Assembly (NCBI GenBank): GCA_959347315.1
Contig: OY365808.1
Location: 5,780,787-5,844,786 of the forward strand
Length of the DNA: 64,000 bases
Reading direction: 5' to 3'
DNA from: Bimastos eiseni
Taxonomy: Eukaryota; Annelida; Clitellata; Crassiclitellata; Lumbricidae
In this document: one piece after another, positions 52,301 to 58,776 of the stretch
How the letters are laid out: each line of letters opens with the position of its first letter
Numbering within the stretch: the first letter of the stretch is position 1
Notes under the pieces: model-generated
The model's database searches: none
What the model saw: only the letters and a program-made list of their open reading frames with translations
Told to the model about the DNA's origin: nothing
Program-made: the position numbers and the translations under genes

Positions 52301-53373
52301 TTTTATGACGTGTTTATATTGTCTTGTGTGTGGAAACGATTATTGTTCAGTTGTCGTAATATCTTTTCAGACTGTCCTCAGGTTCAGGCCGTGATGCAAT
52401 ACGTTGCCACCGAACCAGACGAACTGTCTCTTGAGGAATCGGACATCGTCAACGTTCTATGCAAAGAGACTGATGGTATTGTTCATCTATTCATTCATAG
52501 CAGACATTTATATAATATATAATGCCCCTTGAAGAAAACTACTCAGAGGCGCTCCCAAGTCCAGCACGGCTAAGAGAAAAGTCTTAGGGTGAGAGACGAA
52601 CAGAAGAGAGAATGTCCTAGGAAGGAGGCAATGCTCAAGAGATCGAGAAAGCACAGTATGGACCGCAACGCTGTTACTACGACACAGCTGAATCTTGCAC
52701 CAACAAGTCATCACCGCGCTCCATATCACGCTTAATGCCACGCTTGCACAATGAATGCCCTGCGTTCACCGCGACCAACACTATCGCGTTACGTGCAAAC
52801 GATGCTTGCACTGTGCCTTAGCAATGCTCATCGCGCTTCAACTCGGCACTAAATCACGCTCCTAATATGACTTACCATACTGTGACATTCTTTTCATTAA
52901 AATATCACCAGGGCATATGATGACAAATTTATCATTTATCAATCCGATGATGCCTTGCTGTAACTACGGGTGACGTAAAAGAAACTTGTAATTTCTTACG
53001 GCACCATTCAGCGCTTCAATGCATATCCCTTTCATAGTTTGCCAAGCCAGACCTTTCCGAGTGAGAAGCCATTCCAGACAGACATCCTCTTTCCTCCAGA
53101 CATAGTTTTAATGGTCTGATGGATCAAAACTACCTCGGTTAAAATACTTATAATAAATGTTATTATTATTTTTGGCAGTACGAATGCGGTTTTGCTAATG
53201 GAGATATTGTCTTGTTAACTTCAGGGTGGTATGAAGGCGAAAGAATACGAGATGGTGAGCGAGGCTGGTTCCCCGCTCACTGTACAGTTGAAATACAAAA
53301 CGAACATGTCCGTGCTAGAAATCTGCGGCAACAGTTTCAGCTGATGAAGAAATCCACAAACACATTGCAGTAG
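26540..53373 (+). CDS. ephexin-like (NGEF/ARHGEF5/15/16/19/26 group): ephexin-family Rho guanine nucleotide exchange factor, 19 coding exons (spliced gene)
   Basis: Exons: 26540-27461, 31566-31665, 33710-33851, 38981-39930, 40978-41066, 41956-42064, 42585-42768, 43757-43883, 44515-44705, 46053-46109, 46362-46543, 46839-46997, 47670-47892, 48707-48799, 49811-49962, 51340-51516, 51894-51973, 52371-52475, 53225-53373. All phases join, giving 4191 nt or 1396 residues plus stop. Residues 1-870 are polar and proline/serine-rich, with SH3-ligand patches and Tyr motifs. The DH domain (about 957-1160) holds [11 protein letters not shown] and the helix [13 protein letters not shown]. The PH domain (about 1184-1300) has [11 protein letters not shown] and ends at RWIQAV. 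The SH3 (about 1317-1371) has [15 protein letters not shown] and ERGWFPAHC. The DH-PH-SH3 order, [14 protein letters not shown] linker and DCPQVQ entry to the SH3 match ephexins, which load GTP on Rho-family GTPases downstream of receptors such as Eph kinases. Orthology within the group, and the target GTPase, are not assigned. The N-terminal half is long for the family, comparable only to ARHGEF5. Confidence 0.92.
29190..29580. mobile_element. inverted-repeat remnant with TATTCGG motifs
   Basis: The left part (GGGCTGTACCGAATAGTGGG, CTATTCGGTATTCGACCGAA) and right part (CAGTCGAATAGTTGGTCC, CGTATTCAGCTGAATAG) carry related GAATAGT/ATTCG boxes in both orientations. It fits a decayed transposon with subterminal repeats, but ends and target duplication are not resolved. 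Confidence 0.35.
29896..29922. repeat. 27-bp TAATTA palindrome
   Basis: TAATTACTAATTA, one central A, then TAATTAGTAATTA: perfect 13-bp arms. It holds four TAATTA/TAATTAG cores of the kind bound by homeodomains; function is not shown. Confidence 0.7.
29925..30165 (+). repeat. SINE-like repeat, family C
   Basis: Its 3' body (CCCACCCTGTAAGCTAAGAAAATG ... GGGTAGCTTC, about 30073-30136) aligns with the repeat at 54505-54790 (CTCATAAGCTGAGGCTAAGAAAATG ... GGGGTAGTTAGCTTC). The 5' head resembles a decayed tRNA (TAGTCTAGTTATTCTAATGGTAAGC). Confidence 0.45.
30401..31525 (+). repeat. 16-bp minisatellite, about 58 regular plus about 12 degenerate copies
   Basis: The unit is CCTTACACCATCCATA (or ...ATTCATA), almost perfect from 30401 to about 31325 and then increasingly degenerate to about 31525, 40 bp short of exon 2. 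Because 16 is not divisible by 3 and the unit has no stop in any frame, it yields a spurious 359-codon frame of a 16-residue repeat ([16 protein letters not shown]). Confidence 0.97.
31566..31665 (+). CDS. ephexin-like exon 2 (residues 308-341)
   Basis: Acceptor GTTTCAG|GC, donor TGCCG|GTAATT. It encodes an acidic stretch ([14 protein letters not shown]) followed by a basic one (KQTKKKPRR). The acceptor lies directly downstream of the 16-bp minisatellite. Confidence 0.82.
31666..33709 (+). other. intron 2 of the ephexin-like gene
   Basis: A GT-AG intron. From about 31770 to 32480 the sequence is more GC-rich than its surroundings, has short overlapping frames and begins near a GGCGCTATATAAAAG tail motif (about 31806-31820). 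It is probably a decayed insertion. A (TA)n/(TG) microsatellite lies at 32963-33050 and a CT run at 33129-33144. Confidence 0.55.
32963..33050. repeat. TA/TGTA microsatellite
   Basis: TA run with interspersed TGTA units, in intron 2. Confidence 0.9.
33710..33851 (+). CDS. ephexin-like exon 3 (residues 341-388)
   Basis: Found by joining phases: exon 2 leaves 2 bases and exon 4 starts in phase 0, and this 142-nt segment satisfies both. Acceptor GGATTCAG|T, donor GACAAG|GTATCG. The product is Ser/Lys-rich ([19 protein letters not shown]) and then [21 protein letters not shown] longer overlapping frame (33689-33898) in another register is a shadow. Confidence 0.82.
34247..34294. repeat. (TA)n microsatellite
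   Basis: Pure AT dinucleotide run of 48 bp. Confidence 0.95.
34331..34410. repeat. 20-bp AT-rich tandem repeat
   Basis: Unit ATTATTCTTAAATTATTTTT, three near-identical copies plus a partial one. Confidence 0.85.
35560..36325 (+). pseudogene. degenerate LINE reverse transcriptase 3' fragment (CR1/L2-like)
   Basis: In one frame, after a decayed upstream part, the translation contains [13 protein letters not shown] and GLAPAYL, hallmarks of the C-terminal end of CR1/L2/Rex-type LINE polymerases. Stops interrupt it, including one before [10 protein letters not shown] and one after LFISQY. It ends with a 3' UTR motif, GGGAGCGCTTTTGAGTAGTT and GGGCGCTATATAAATT, followed by TGAATGAAAGAAA and a TA/TG run. 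This is a 5'-truncated, inactive retrotransposon in sense orientation in intron 3. Confidence 0.8.
38981..39930 (+). CDS. ephexin-like exon 4 (residues 389-705)
   Basis: The largest exon. Acceptor ATGTTTCAG|GCTGC, donor TTCCAG|GTATGT. The product is Pro/Ser-rich, with SH3-ligand-like stretches ([32 protein letters not shown]) and acidic Tyr-containing segments ([13 protein letters not shown]). A methionine 9 nt before the acceptor would be the first codon if an alternative start were used, but the join to exon 3 is in phase. Confidence 0.9.
39931..40977 (+). other. intron 4 of the ephexin-like gene
   Basis: GT-AG. Degenerate near-tandem repeats built on TTTTTACTTGTTTGTTAACAATGNGGA recur from about 39985 to 40440. 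A short LINE tail (GAGGTGCTATATAAATCC) lies at about 40907-40925. Confidence 0.6.
40978..41066 (+). CDS. ephexin-like exon 5 (residues 705-735)
   Basis: Acceptor TTTTTTCAG|T, donor ACTG|GTGAGA. It encodes [15 protein letters not shown] and a short proline patch, HVPPPSANG. Confidence 0.88.
41067..41955 (+). other. intron 5 of the ephexin-like gene
   Basis: GT-AG, with no notable repeats. If exon 5 were not spliced its frame would stop at 41144. Confidence 0.65.
41956..42064 (+). CDS. ephexin-like exon 6 (residues 735-771)
   Basis: Acceptor ATCTTTTAG|AT, donor TCACG|GTGAGA. It encodes [16 protein letters not shown] and [17 protein letters not shown] is an acidic Tyr-x-x-Met motif, a plausible phosphotyrosine docking site (inference). 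Confidence 0.85.
42585..42768 (+). CDS. ephexin-like exon 7 (residues 771-832)
   Basis: Acceptor GGTTACAG|A, donor GAATTG|GTAAGA. It encodes [18 protein letters not shown] and a charged segment ending [15 protein letters not shown]. Confidence 0.87.
43370..43620 (+). pseudogene. LINE 3' ORF fragment of the WxDDIxxW type
   Basis: In intron 7, one frame reads [14 protein letters not shown]. After a one-base slip it continues as [16 protein letters not shown], a stop, [18 protein letters not shown] and a final stop. The WIDDIEEW and ALDAHGS pattern is the conserved C-terminus of a widespread class of animal non-LTR retrotransposon polymerases. The frame slip and internal stop show that it is inactive. 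Confidence 0.75.
43757..43883 (+). CDS. ephexin-like exon 8 (residues 833-875)
   Basis: Acceptor TTTTGTAG|AG, donor TCCG|GTAAGC. A tyrosine-rich acidic segment ([15 protein letters not shown], then [12 protein letters not shown]) shortly before the DH domain, where ephexins carry a Tyr-containing autoinhibitory helix. The regulatory role here is inferred. Confidence 0.9.
44167..44235. repeat. TA microsatellite flanked by a direct repeat
   Basis: GTAAGATATATTTACTTATATA occurs at about 44167 and again at about 44209, with a pure TA run between (intron 8). Confidence 0.8.
44515..44705 (+). CDS. ephexin-like exon 9 (residues 875-938)
   Basis: Acceptor AACTTGCAG|AT, donor CCGAAG|GTTTGA. It encodes [14 protein letters not shown] and, at its end, [13 protein letters not shown]. 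The last matches the LWxDLP element that precedes the DH domain in ephexins. Confidence 0.92.
44877..45050. repeat. tandem duplication of about 98 bp
   Basis: GGTTTCGAGTCAATAGTTGT...GTGTGCAAATGCATAAAC recurs about 98 bp downstream as GGTTTCGAGTCAGTAGCTGT...GTGTGCAAATGCATAAAC, with several substitutions. Located in intron 9. Confidence 0.8.
45067..45113. repeat. perfect 19-bp hairpin, 9-base loop
   Basis: GTCAGGTGGGTATGTACTG (45067-45085) and its exact reverse complement (45095-45113) surround ATGCGTACA. It immediately follows the 98-bp duplication in intron 9. It could be a small-RNA-like hairpin or a transposon relic. Confidence 0.8.
46053..46109 (+). CDS. ephexin-like exon 10 (residues 939-957)
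   Basis: A 57-nt symmetric exon. Acceptor TTCTTAAAG|GT, donor AAGAG|GTATGC. It encodes [19 protein letters not shown], the conserved lead-in (VRxSGLLD...ER.LQE) to the DH domain of ephexins. Skipping would keep frame. Confidence 0.93.
46362..46543 (+). CDS. ephexin-like exon 11, DH domain N-terminal part (residues 958-1018)
   Basis: Acceptor CGTTGTAG|AG, donor [30 protein letters not shown] is the first conserved helix of the Dbl-homology domain. It is followed by [18 protein letters not shown]. Confidence 0.95.
46839..46997 (+). CDS. ephexin-like exon 12, DH domain (residues 1018-1071)
   Basis: Acceptor CTACATAG|A, donor CTTAA|GTAGGC. It encodes the second conserved DH region ([12 protein letters not shown]...) and [15 protein letters not shown], close to the YITYxSNQxYQER signature of the ephexin group. 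Confidence 0.93.
47436..47613 (-). repeat. tRNA-derived SINE-like repeat in intron 12
   Basis: On the minus strand the head reads GTGGCCGATCGTTTAGAGCGGT (A box) and then GGGTTCGAGCCTCG (B box), spaced as in a long-variable-arm tRNA. A GC-rich body follows. It lies 56 bp upstream of exon 13, in antisense. Confidence 0.65.
47670..47892 (+). CDS. ephexin-like exon 13, DH domain (residues 1071-1145)
   Basis: It contains [20 protein letters not shown] and the signature DH helix [16 protein letters not shown]. The acceptor region is TTATTCAGAG|T with two overlapping AG dinucleotides. Only the second AG keeps frame with exon 12. Donor CAGAAG|GTGGTT. Confidence 0.88.
48707..48799 (+). CDS. ephexin-like exon 14, DH-PH linker (residues 1146-1176)
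   Basis: A 93-nt symmetric exon. Acceptor TTTTTCAG|GT, donor [30 protein letters not shown] matches the last DH helix of ephexins (VVKxCNEGxRxMxRxEQM). Confidence 0.94.
49305..49460. repeat. TA/TACA microsatellite
   Basis: A mixed ATAC/ATAT dinucleotide-tetranucleotide run in intron 14. It creates spurious Tyr/Ile/His-rich frames on the minus strand. Confidence 0.9.
49811..49962 (+). CDS. ephexin-like exon 15, PH domain N-terminal half (residues 1177-1227), GC donor
   Basis: Acceptor GTTTGTAG|AA. It encodes [13 protein letters not shown] and [15 protein letters not shown], the first strands of the PH domain. The exon must end at 49962 to join exon 16 in phase, so the donor is AAAAG|GCAAGG: a GC-AG intron with the strong flanking match usual for GC donors. 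Confidence 0.88.
50020..50210 (+). repeat. degenerate about 30-bp minisatellite
   Basis: Around six copies of TAGATTTATTACTAAT(A/G)C... with variable spacers. It remains open in the exon 15 frame until 50200, encoding a (RFITNT)-like hydrophobic repeat. Confidence 0.75.
50211..50276. repeat. (TTA)n trinucleotide tail
   Basis: TTA/TCA triplets adjoining the 3' end of the antisense LINE fragment; read on the minus strand it is an (ATA/TAA) 3' tail of that element. Confidence 0.9.
50277..50679 (-). pseudogene. antisense LINE ORF C-terminal fragment with microsatellite tail
   Basis: The minus-strand frame 50292-50660 reads [85 protein letters not shown]. This 'WD.T..DT...SYL ... KY..L ... F.PVA.ET.G ... 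QRIS..IQ..NA' pattern is the C-terminal end of a common animal non-LTR retrotransposon polymerase. The fragment is open for 122 codons, so it is relatively young. It is 5'-truncated and lies in intron 15, opposite to the host gene. Confidence 0.8.
51340..51516 (+). CDS. ephexin-like exon 16, PH domain (residues 1227-1286)
   Basis: Acceptor TTGATTCTAG|T, donor TCACA|GTGAGT. It encodes [19 protein letters not shown] and [19 protein letters not shown], the central strands of the PH domain. Confidence 0.92.
51894..51973 (+). CDS. ephexin-like exon 17, PH C-terminal helix (residues 1286-1313)
   Basis: Acceptor TTCTTTAG|GA, donor [23 protein letters not shown] carries the tryptophan invariant in PH domain C-terminal helices. 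Confidence 0.92.
52371..52475 (+). CDS. ephexin-like exon 18, SH3 N-terminal part (residues 1313-1348)
   Basis: Acceptor TCTTTTCAG|AC, donor [30 protein letters not shown] matches the entry to the SH3 of ephexins (DCPQVQ...YVAQQPDELTLE). The usual ALYDY is replaced by AVMQY, as is common in this group. Confidence 0.94.
52476..53224 (+). other. intron 18 of the ephexin-like gene, with repeat insertions
   Basis: GT-AG. It starts with a minus-strand LINE 3' tail (about 52510-52551: GCCCCTTGAAG...CTACTCAGAGGCGCTCCCAA). About 300 bp of compositionally distinct, GC-richer sequence with CACGCTT/ACCGCG motifs follows (52650-52870), probably the decayed body of the insertion. Confidence 0.6.
53225..53373 (+). 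CDS. ephexin-like exon 19, SH3 C-terminal part and stop (residues 1348-1396)
   Basis: Acceptor [31 protein letters not shown] completes the SH3 domain (conserved Trp, then GWFP). A basic 25-residue tail follows and ends in TAG at 53371-53373. The tail carries no obvious PDZ-binding terminus (ends NTLQ). Confidence 0.94.
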
Positions 53374-54088
53374 CTGGCTAATAAGGTAACAAGAAAAGCG
53401 CAGTGGTAATAACTTTTGAGTAGATATGATATGTGATTCCTTCATGTTAAATCCAGTCAACAATGGTGCAGCTTTACACTTGGATTGTCCGACCGTTTTG
53501 CCTCGTGCCTTTCCGGAGGTCTTGCCGTGAAAAAGCTGATTTTTTTTAGATGTGATCGTCAGAAACTGTGCTTGCTGCAGAATTAACCATTTAGTTTTTA
53601 GACAATGTTTTAATAATGATCATTTTAATGTAAATATGATGTTAGTTTTATATGCAGAAGAATTTACTGTCGCAGAGATTCCCACTTTGGAGTACATTTA
53701 TTTAAGACAGAGCTAGTATTTTATGTAGTTATTGTGGATAAAAAATGAAGTTGCAGTCTTTGTACGTTGTAATTTGTTGGTGCCAGTTGTGTGTTGACTT
53801 GGTTGACTTGGTTTGGTTGACTTTGTTTGGTTAACTTGGTTTGGTTGTCTTTGTAGACATGCTTACAATGTATACGTTTTATCATTCCGTTTTTGTCGAT
53901 TCCAGTTTCCAAATGTTTTTTTTTACATTTTTGTCTTTTTGAATTTGTTTCACTCTTAATACTTTCCAAAAGTCACTTGATTACAGTGAAGAGGATGATG
54001 GTCATTGTACTTATTGTGATACGCATGACAGACCTTAAGAGGCAAATAATGATTATTTTGTTGAAGTTTATACACTGATGATGATAAC
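53374..54088 (+). other. 3' flank / probable 3' UTR of the ephexin-like gene
   Basis: No AATAAA was found here. A GTTGACTTGGTT/GGTTGACTTTG low-complexity repeat lies at about 53793-53850. Confidence 0.5.
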
Positions 54089-54287
54089 CAGGACCGTGAG
54101 GGGGGCCAGCGGGGCCTAGGTCCAGGGCGCAAATGTGGAAGGGGTGCAAATTTCATGATTGAATAAAATATTATTCTATAAAATGCACTATTTTCAAAAT
54201 ATGGGGGCACCAAATTGATGCTACTCACAGGGCTCAATTAGCTAGGCATAGGGCGCAACTATAGCTCGGTACGACCCTGATGATAAC
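54081..54287. mobile_element. 191-bp hAT-like MITE with perfect 8-bp target duplication
   Basis: The body is 54089-54279. The ends are CAGGACCGTGAGG and, reversed, CAGGGTCGTACC, which are imperfect inverted repeats. Identical ATGATAAC octamers flank it (54081-54088, 54280-54287). It contains GGGGGGCC and GGGGC runs and no coding capacity. It holds the first AATAAA (54162-54167) downstream of the ephexin-like stop codon. Confidence 0.82.
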
Positions 54288-54302
54288 TAGACTTGTTTAT
54301 GA

Positions 54303-54450
54303 ACAGTGCCTTTATCTCAATACAATACAATACACTTTCATATTATCAATTGTTATGAGGAACTATTCGTGACTGCCTTGGTTGATGCACAACCATACAC
54401 TCCTTGTCAGAGGCCCTATGCTTTATCCATACTGCTACCAGGCCTCCTTT
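54303..54450 (-). repeat. tRNA-derived SINE-like repeat with ATTGT tail
   Basis: On the minus strand it has a tRNA-like head (CCTGGTAGCAGTATGGATAAAGC ... GTATGGTTGTGCATC), a short body and an (ATTGT)n tail ending in ATTGAG. The tail is shared with 22475-22695. Confidence 0.45.
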
Positions 54451-54504
54451 GTGATATTTACGACACATGTTATCACAACAACAGATGTTGATTTGTGCTC
54501 GGCA

Positions 54505-54790
54505 TTGTAGTAGTTCATGTGCTGGACTGTCAATCAAGTGGTCAGGGTTCAACTCTTCCCTGCCAGGTGGAATTTGGTTCCAGATTTATTTCTGCTCCAC
54601 TTGCCCCTACTGCTCAACTCAATTATAACAAGCACATTGACCGTACACTGTCGCTGGGAAGGTGAGAGAACAAGGGAGAGGACTGGCCACCTGCCCTCAT
54701 AAGCTGAGGCTAAGAAAATGAAGTCGCCAATGCTTCATACTCGTAACTGACTCCGGGGTAGTTAGCTTCATTGTTGTAACAGCAAGCTTG
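54505..54790 (+). repeat. SINE-like repeat, family C
   Basis: Partner of 29925-30165. The head TAGTTCATGTGCTGGACTG...GGGTTCAACTCTTCC resembles a tRNA with a B-box (GGTTCAACTC). The 3' part CATAAGCTGAGGCTAAGAAAATG ... GGGGTAGTTAGCTTC is shared. Confidence 0.5.
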
Positions 54791-56337
54791 TTTTAGGGTG
54801 CTTGACACTGTTAACTAACTATCTGTACAATATCTACGAGTTATAGGAGTATAGCAAATAACCTTTGAACTGTATTTGAAAATATGGGTGTTTATTGCTA
54901 AACACTTAAACGTGGTTTCAGAGTATTAGATGTTATGAGTTCAGACTTATTTGCAGCCTTGACTGGTTTACTGTTAACAAACATTTTTTATTATTATTTA
55001 TGTGTTTGACCCATGTCATAAACGTTTTTGTCTCCAGTTAAAAGTGGTTTTTTTTTAATGGAAGATGATTCCAAATCGAGTGCTTTTGAATGAGCTTTGG
55101 TTTGGTTGTAAAGTGTTTTAGTTTTGTATAAGCACGGCATTATATTTCGAAATCGAGTATTGTGAGCAAGTTTTGTATTGTAAAGCTTTTTTTCTTATGG
55201 TGCATAACATTGTAACACAGAATTCCAGACTGAGCACCTGTGAGTAAGCTGGCTCAGTTGAGTTCTTAGGTGCTTCCAAAATGCTGCTTTTACGGTTATT
55301 ATTTGATCTAACTCCAGAAATATTGTATAAGCATGATTTCTTCCCAACTAGCATTACTGATTATCCTGAAGGTTTAGTTTTATTTGTGATATGATCTGAA
55401 TTCGTTGAGCCCTTAGCATAGGCAATTTACGGAAGGTGTTTGCGAGTGCTCTCTGGAGCTGATCTGTCAATGTTTGCGTGCAATTATTATTACAGTAATG
55501 TTGTAGTCTTCATATTCATATTCGTCTTACTTTACAGTCATTCTGAACATGTTATTGAAAGAAACTCTAAACAACATTGCATTTTATTGCATTGTGACAG
55601 CTGCAAAATGTCTTAGAATTTGTTATTCATTTTATAGCAATCTGAGACAGTCACACGCTGGATGATGCTTTTGTAATTGTTTTACATCATAATTTGAAAT
55701 TTATATAGCGCCGCCGCTTTTGAAAATAGATTGGGGTACATTCTGCAGTAGCCTAGATTCTGGTATGTCATTAGTAAGAATAACACGGTATGCACGGTAA
55801 ACCAGTGGTGTCTTGGAATGTCTCTGCTGTGTTTAACTAAACGTTCTTAATATATAATATTTTAATATATATCTTACAAATTCATGACACTTGCTAGTGT
55901 ACAATGATTATGGTCCTTTAACATATTTGTAACATTCATGTAAATTATTAATTAATCAATCTAATTTCTGTTGTTGATATTATTGACAATATTTTATTTA
56001 ACCTTTGTGGATGGAAAGTTCTGTTAGTTTGGTAGTTCATTTGTTTTAGTGCCTACGTTAGACCACAGTAATGTTTTGTCTTCCATTTGTAATTGTTAGC
56101 AGCAAAGTCTGTCATTCCGATTAGTACAACATGACATGACTTGACGTAACATAAAGACAAGACAGAGCTTAACAACATGGCAGCATGATTTACATGCAGC
56201 ATATAAAAACATGATATAACAATGGTTTCAGTGGTCATAGTGGACATTTCATCTGTGCTAGAGTCTTCAGTATTTATGGGTCACAAGCAAACACGGACAG
56301 AGATAGAGACACACACATTCATGAGGGAAAGAGAGGG
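54791..56337. other. non-coding, no gene seen
   Basis: AT-rich sequence. A short LINE-tail-like ATTTATATAGCGCCGCC (minus) lies at about 55700-55716. No exon is supported. Confidence 0.5.
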
Positions 56338-56437
56338 AGTGGCAGAGACCGCAAGAGAGGGACAGAGACCGCAAGAGAGGGACAGAGACAGAAAGAGAGG
56401 GACAGAGACAGAAAGAGAGGGACAGAGACAGAAAAAA
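56338..56437 (+). repeat. 20-bp purine-rich tandem repeat
   Basis: Unit GAAAGAGAGGGACAGAGACA, about 4.5 copies; the first two units have CCGC for CAGA. The Arg/Glu-rich and Ser/Leu/Cys-rich frames across it are artefacts. Confidence 0.9.
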
Positions 56438-57955
56438 GATAGAACATTTGAGCAGCTGTGGTCTTGTGTCTGACTTAGTAAGTAAGGTCTCGAGTAGGCT
56501 ACAAAGTAGTTTCTGTGTGACTGCAATTCGTAAGAAATGTTGATTGCTAGCTTGCACAGTCTTGGACTGTAAGCTGTAAGTAACATTGAACAGATTGACT
56601 ATCCACAAAGATATCAGACCATAGACGTGTGGCTACAGTTTGAGGCGGAACACATAAAACGACCATGGAATAATAATCGTTGTTCTATGGCCTGCATCAT
56701 AAATGTATGAACAGTAAAATGTTATTGACTGTTAGAGCCGATCAACTGGCCATGGGATGATGCCATTATGGGAGGCGCCAGCGCTGACATAAATTTCTGG
56801 TTATGGAGCATACTAGGTGTGGTCTTCTGAGATCAGCAAGTCTTTGGCTACATATGGATGTCGATCGATAAATAATAACTTGTAAATATATACCAGGAAA
56901 CAGTAAGCAGTACTTTCTGACGAAGATGACTAAGAACTGGATATTTCCAAGGACGTAACATTTTTGGGATATATCAAAACTAAGGCGGAAAATCAAAATG
57001 CGCAGCTGATCAGTGTATGAAACACGTCAAACCGAACGAAACCTGCTGATCGAAAACATTCGCCCCGTAGATGGATAAATTCAGAATGCATTCCCAAGAT
57101 GTGTATATTTCATTCACCAGACGGCTCCCTGGCCATCTATGACCATTGGGTAAAATGCAGGCTCTCTTTTGGTGAATATTAGGCCTATAGAGGCAATTGA
57201 GAGCGAGCGAGTTTGACACTGGCGGAGATAGGAACAGTAATTAACAATTATATAAACCATTATTACATGGTTTTAAGACCATAGCCTAGCGGCATCATTG
57301 ATCTTCATTCCAACTGTTGATATTGCCGCATATGCAAAAAGAATTTAGCGTTAAATTGTGTGTCTTATTACGTATTCTGTTGATATTATATATAGGCCTA
57401 GGTCTATATGCCTGAAAATAACATTTCACGAACAACGCGGTGAAAATTGCGACAAAGTATTTTTTGGCTCCGTCAATTGTCATTTCGTAGGGCCTACATA
57501 ATTATGTTTGCGACGATGACTAATTCTGGCGGCTGTGTCTCTGTCGATTCGTTGGCTAGGAAAAAGTCGTTGACCAGCGATAATAGACTTAGACCTAATC
57601 ACTCTTCAATTATTATCAGCGCGTCATGCTGTGTTCTTGTTCTGTAGGATATAGGCGTAGGCCTCTCTTCTAGATGGATGAATGATTTACACCAAGAAGC
57701 TCACTGAGACCTCGCTGGCATCCCTTAATTGTATTGTTGGCCTTCAATTGGTAGATCGTGGAGTACAACATCGAACCAATTCCGCATTGAATCAACGAAT
57801 CATGGTTCGCTTCTAGAACACATCGCCGCAGTTATGATCGTGGCGGTAAGGCCCTATGAACAACATGCGGAAATTAACGGCGCGGCTTTGTGCAGGCGGT
57901 TTTTAGGGCCGCGGTACATAGTGCGCGGTGTAGGTTTAGGCCTACGTTTAGGCCT
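56438..57955. other. non-coding, no gene supported
   Basis: TAGGCCTA-type motifs reappear from about 57180. A short frame at 57504-57647 (MFATMTNSGGCVSVDSLARK...) has a vaguely protein-like composition but no splice donor or known domain, so it is not called. Confidence 0.45.
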
Positions 57956-58080
57956 ACTATCAAAAGGGCGAAGTCTAAACGAAAGGGCGCAATCAAAAGG
58001 GCGAAAATCACCAGGGCGAACGTTCAAAAGAGAGCATGATCAAAAGGGCGATCACGGAAAATATGGGCACACGTAAAAAA
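57956..58080 (+). repeat. degenerate CAAAAGGGCGA repeat
   Basis: Six or more copies of (T)CAAAAGGGCGA or variants (CGAAAGGGCGC, CACCAGGGCGA) at irregular 14-22-bp spacing. Confidence 0.75.
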
Positions 58081-58776
58081 GGCGACCATTTTCTCGGCAT
58101 CTGCATGGTTACTTGGTAAGATGCCGATAAATACTGACACTAATAGTGTTGTCATATTCCTTGTCATAAAAGTTGTCACAGTCGACGCAACAGCCATTCA
58201 TGCTATTAGCTCCATGAATCGTTAGACACCACTAAAAGAGTTTAGCCGATGCTATTATATACGTGGTAACGCGTAGACACGTCCAAGTAAAATAATCCCG
58301 TTTTGTTCCATATTTGTTCGGTAGGCCTACCATCTGACTTGCTGATCGTCTACCAATAGAAGCAACAGCCCTGATGGCTGCAAGATGTCGCTAAACAAGA
58401 ATATACTGTTTCTGGCACTTTTCAAGCAGCCTAAGAAATTATGAAAATTTGTCGAACGTAAAAGTAATTCTTTTGTAAACGACGTCGATTAGGACACTTA
58501 AAACGCAGTCACACACTTTAACACATTTTATCAGACGGCGTCATCTGAAGTCATGCTTTCAATAATACATTCATTGTTCACACAGAATTTGTTACCTACA
58601 TTTGTATAATGATGGTGAAACAACAAAAAACTGTGGTTATGGTTATGCCAAACAAATGGTGATAGGCCTACGTAGGCCTACCTGCTCATACTCTGTCGAA
58701 GTCAACGGCCTTTGTTGCTAAAAGATCACGCTATCCTTTCAAGCCCCTCAACAAGGGCTAGCCAAAGTCGACGTCA
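58081..58776. other. non-coding, no gene seen
   Basis: It holds nested TAGGCCTACGTAGGCCTAC palindromes at about 58662-58682. No exon is supported. Confidence 0.5.

Noticed and set aside
56222..56608. Arg/Glu-rich and Ser/Cys-rich frames on both strands
   Set aside because: Products of the 20-bp purine-rich tandem repeat.
57504..57647. Frame starting MFATMTNSGGCVSVDSLARK as the N-terminal exon of a transcription factor
   Set aside because: A loose resemblance to N-terminal motifs of some homeobox proteins, but no splice donor in frame and no homeodomain in the window.
57729..58076. 115-codon plus-strand frame
   Set aside because: Its C-terminal half is the CAAAAGGGCGA repeat; no domain is seen.
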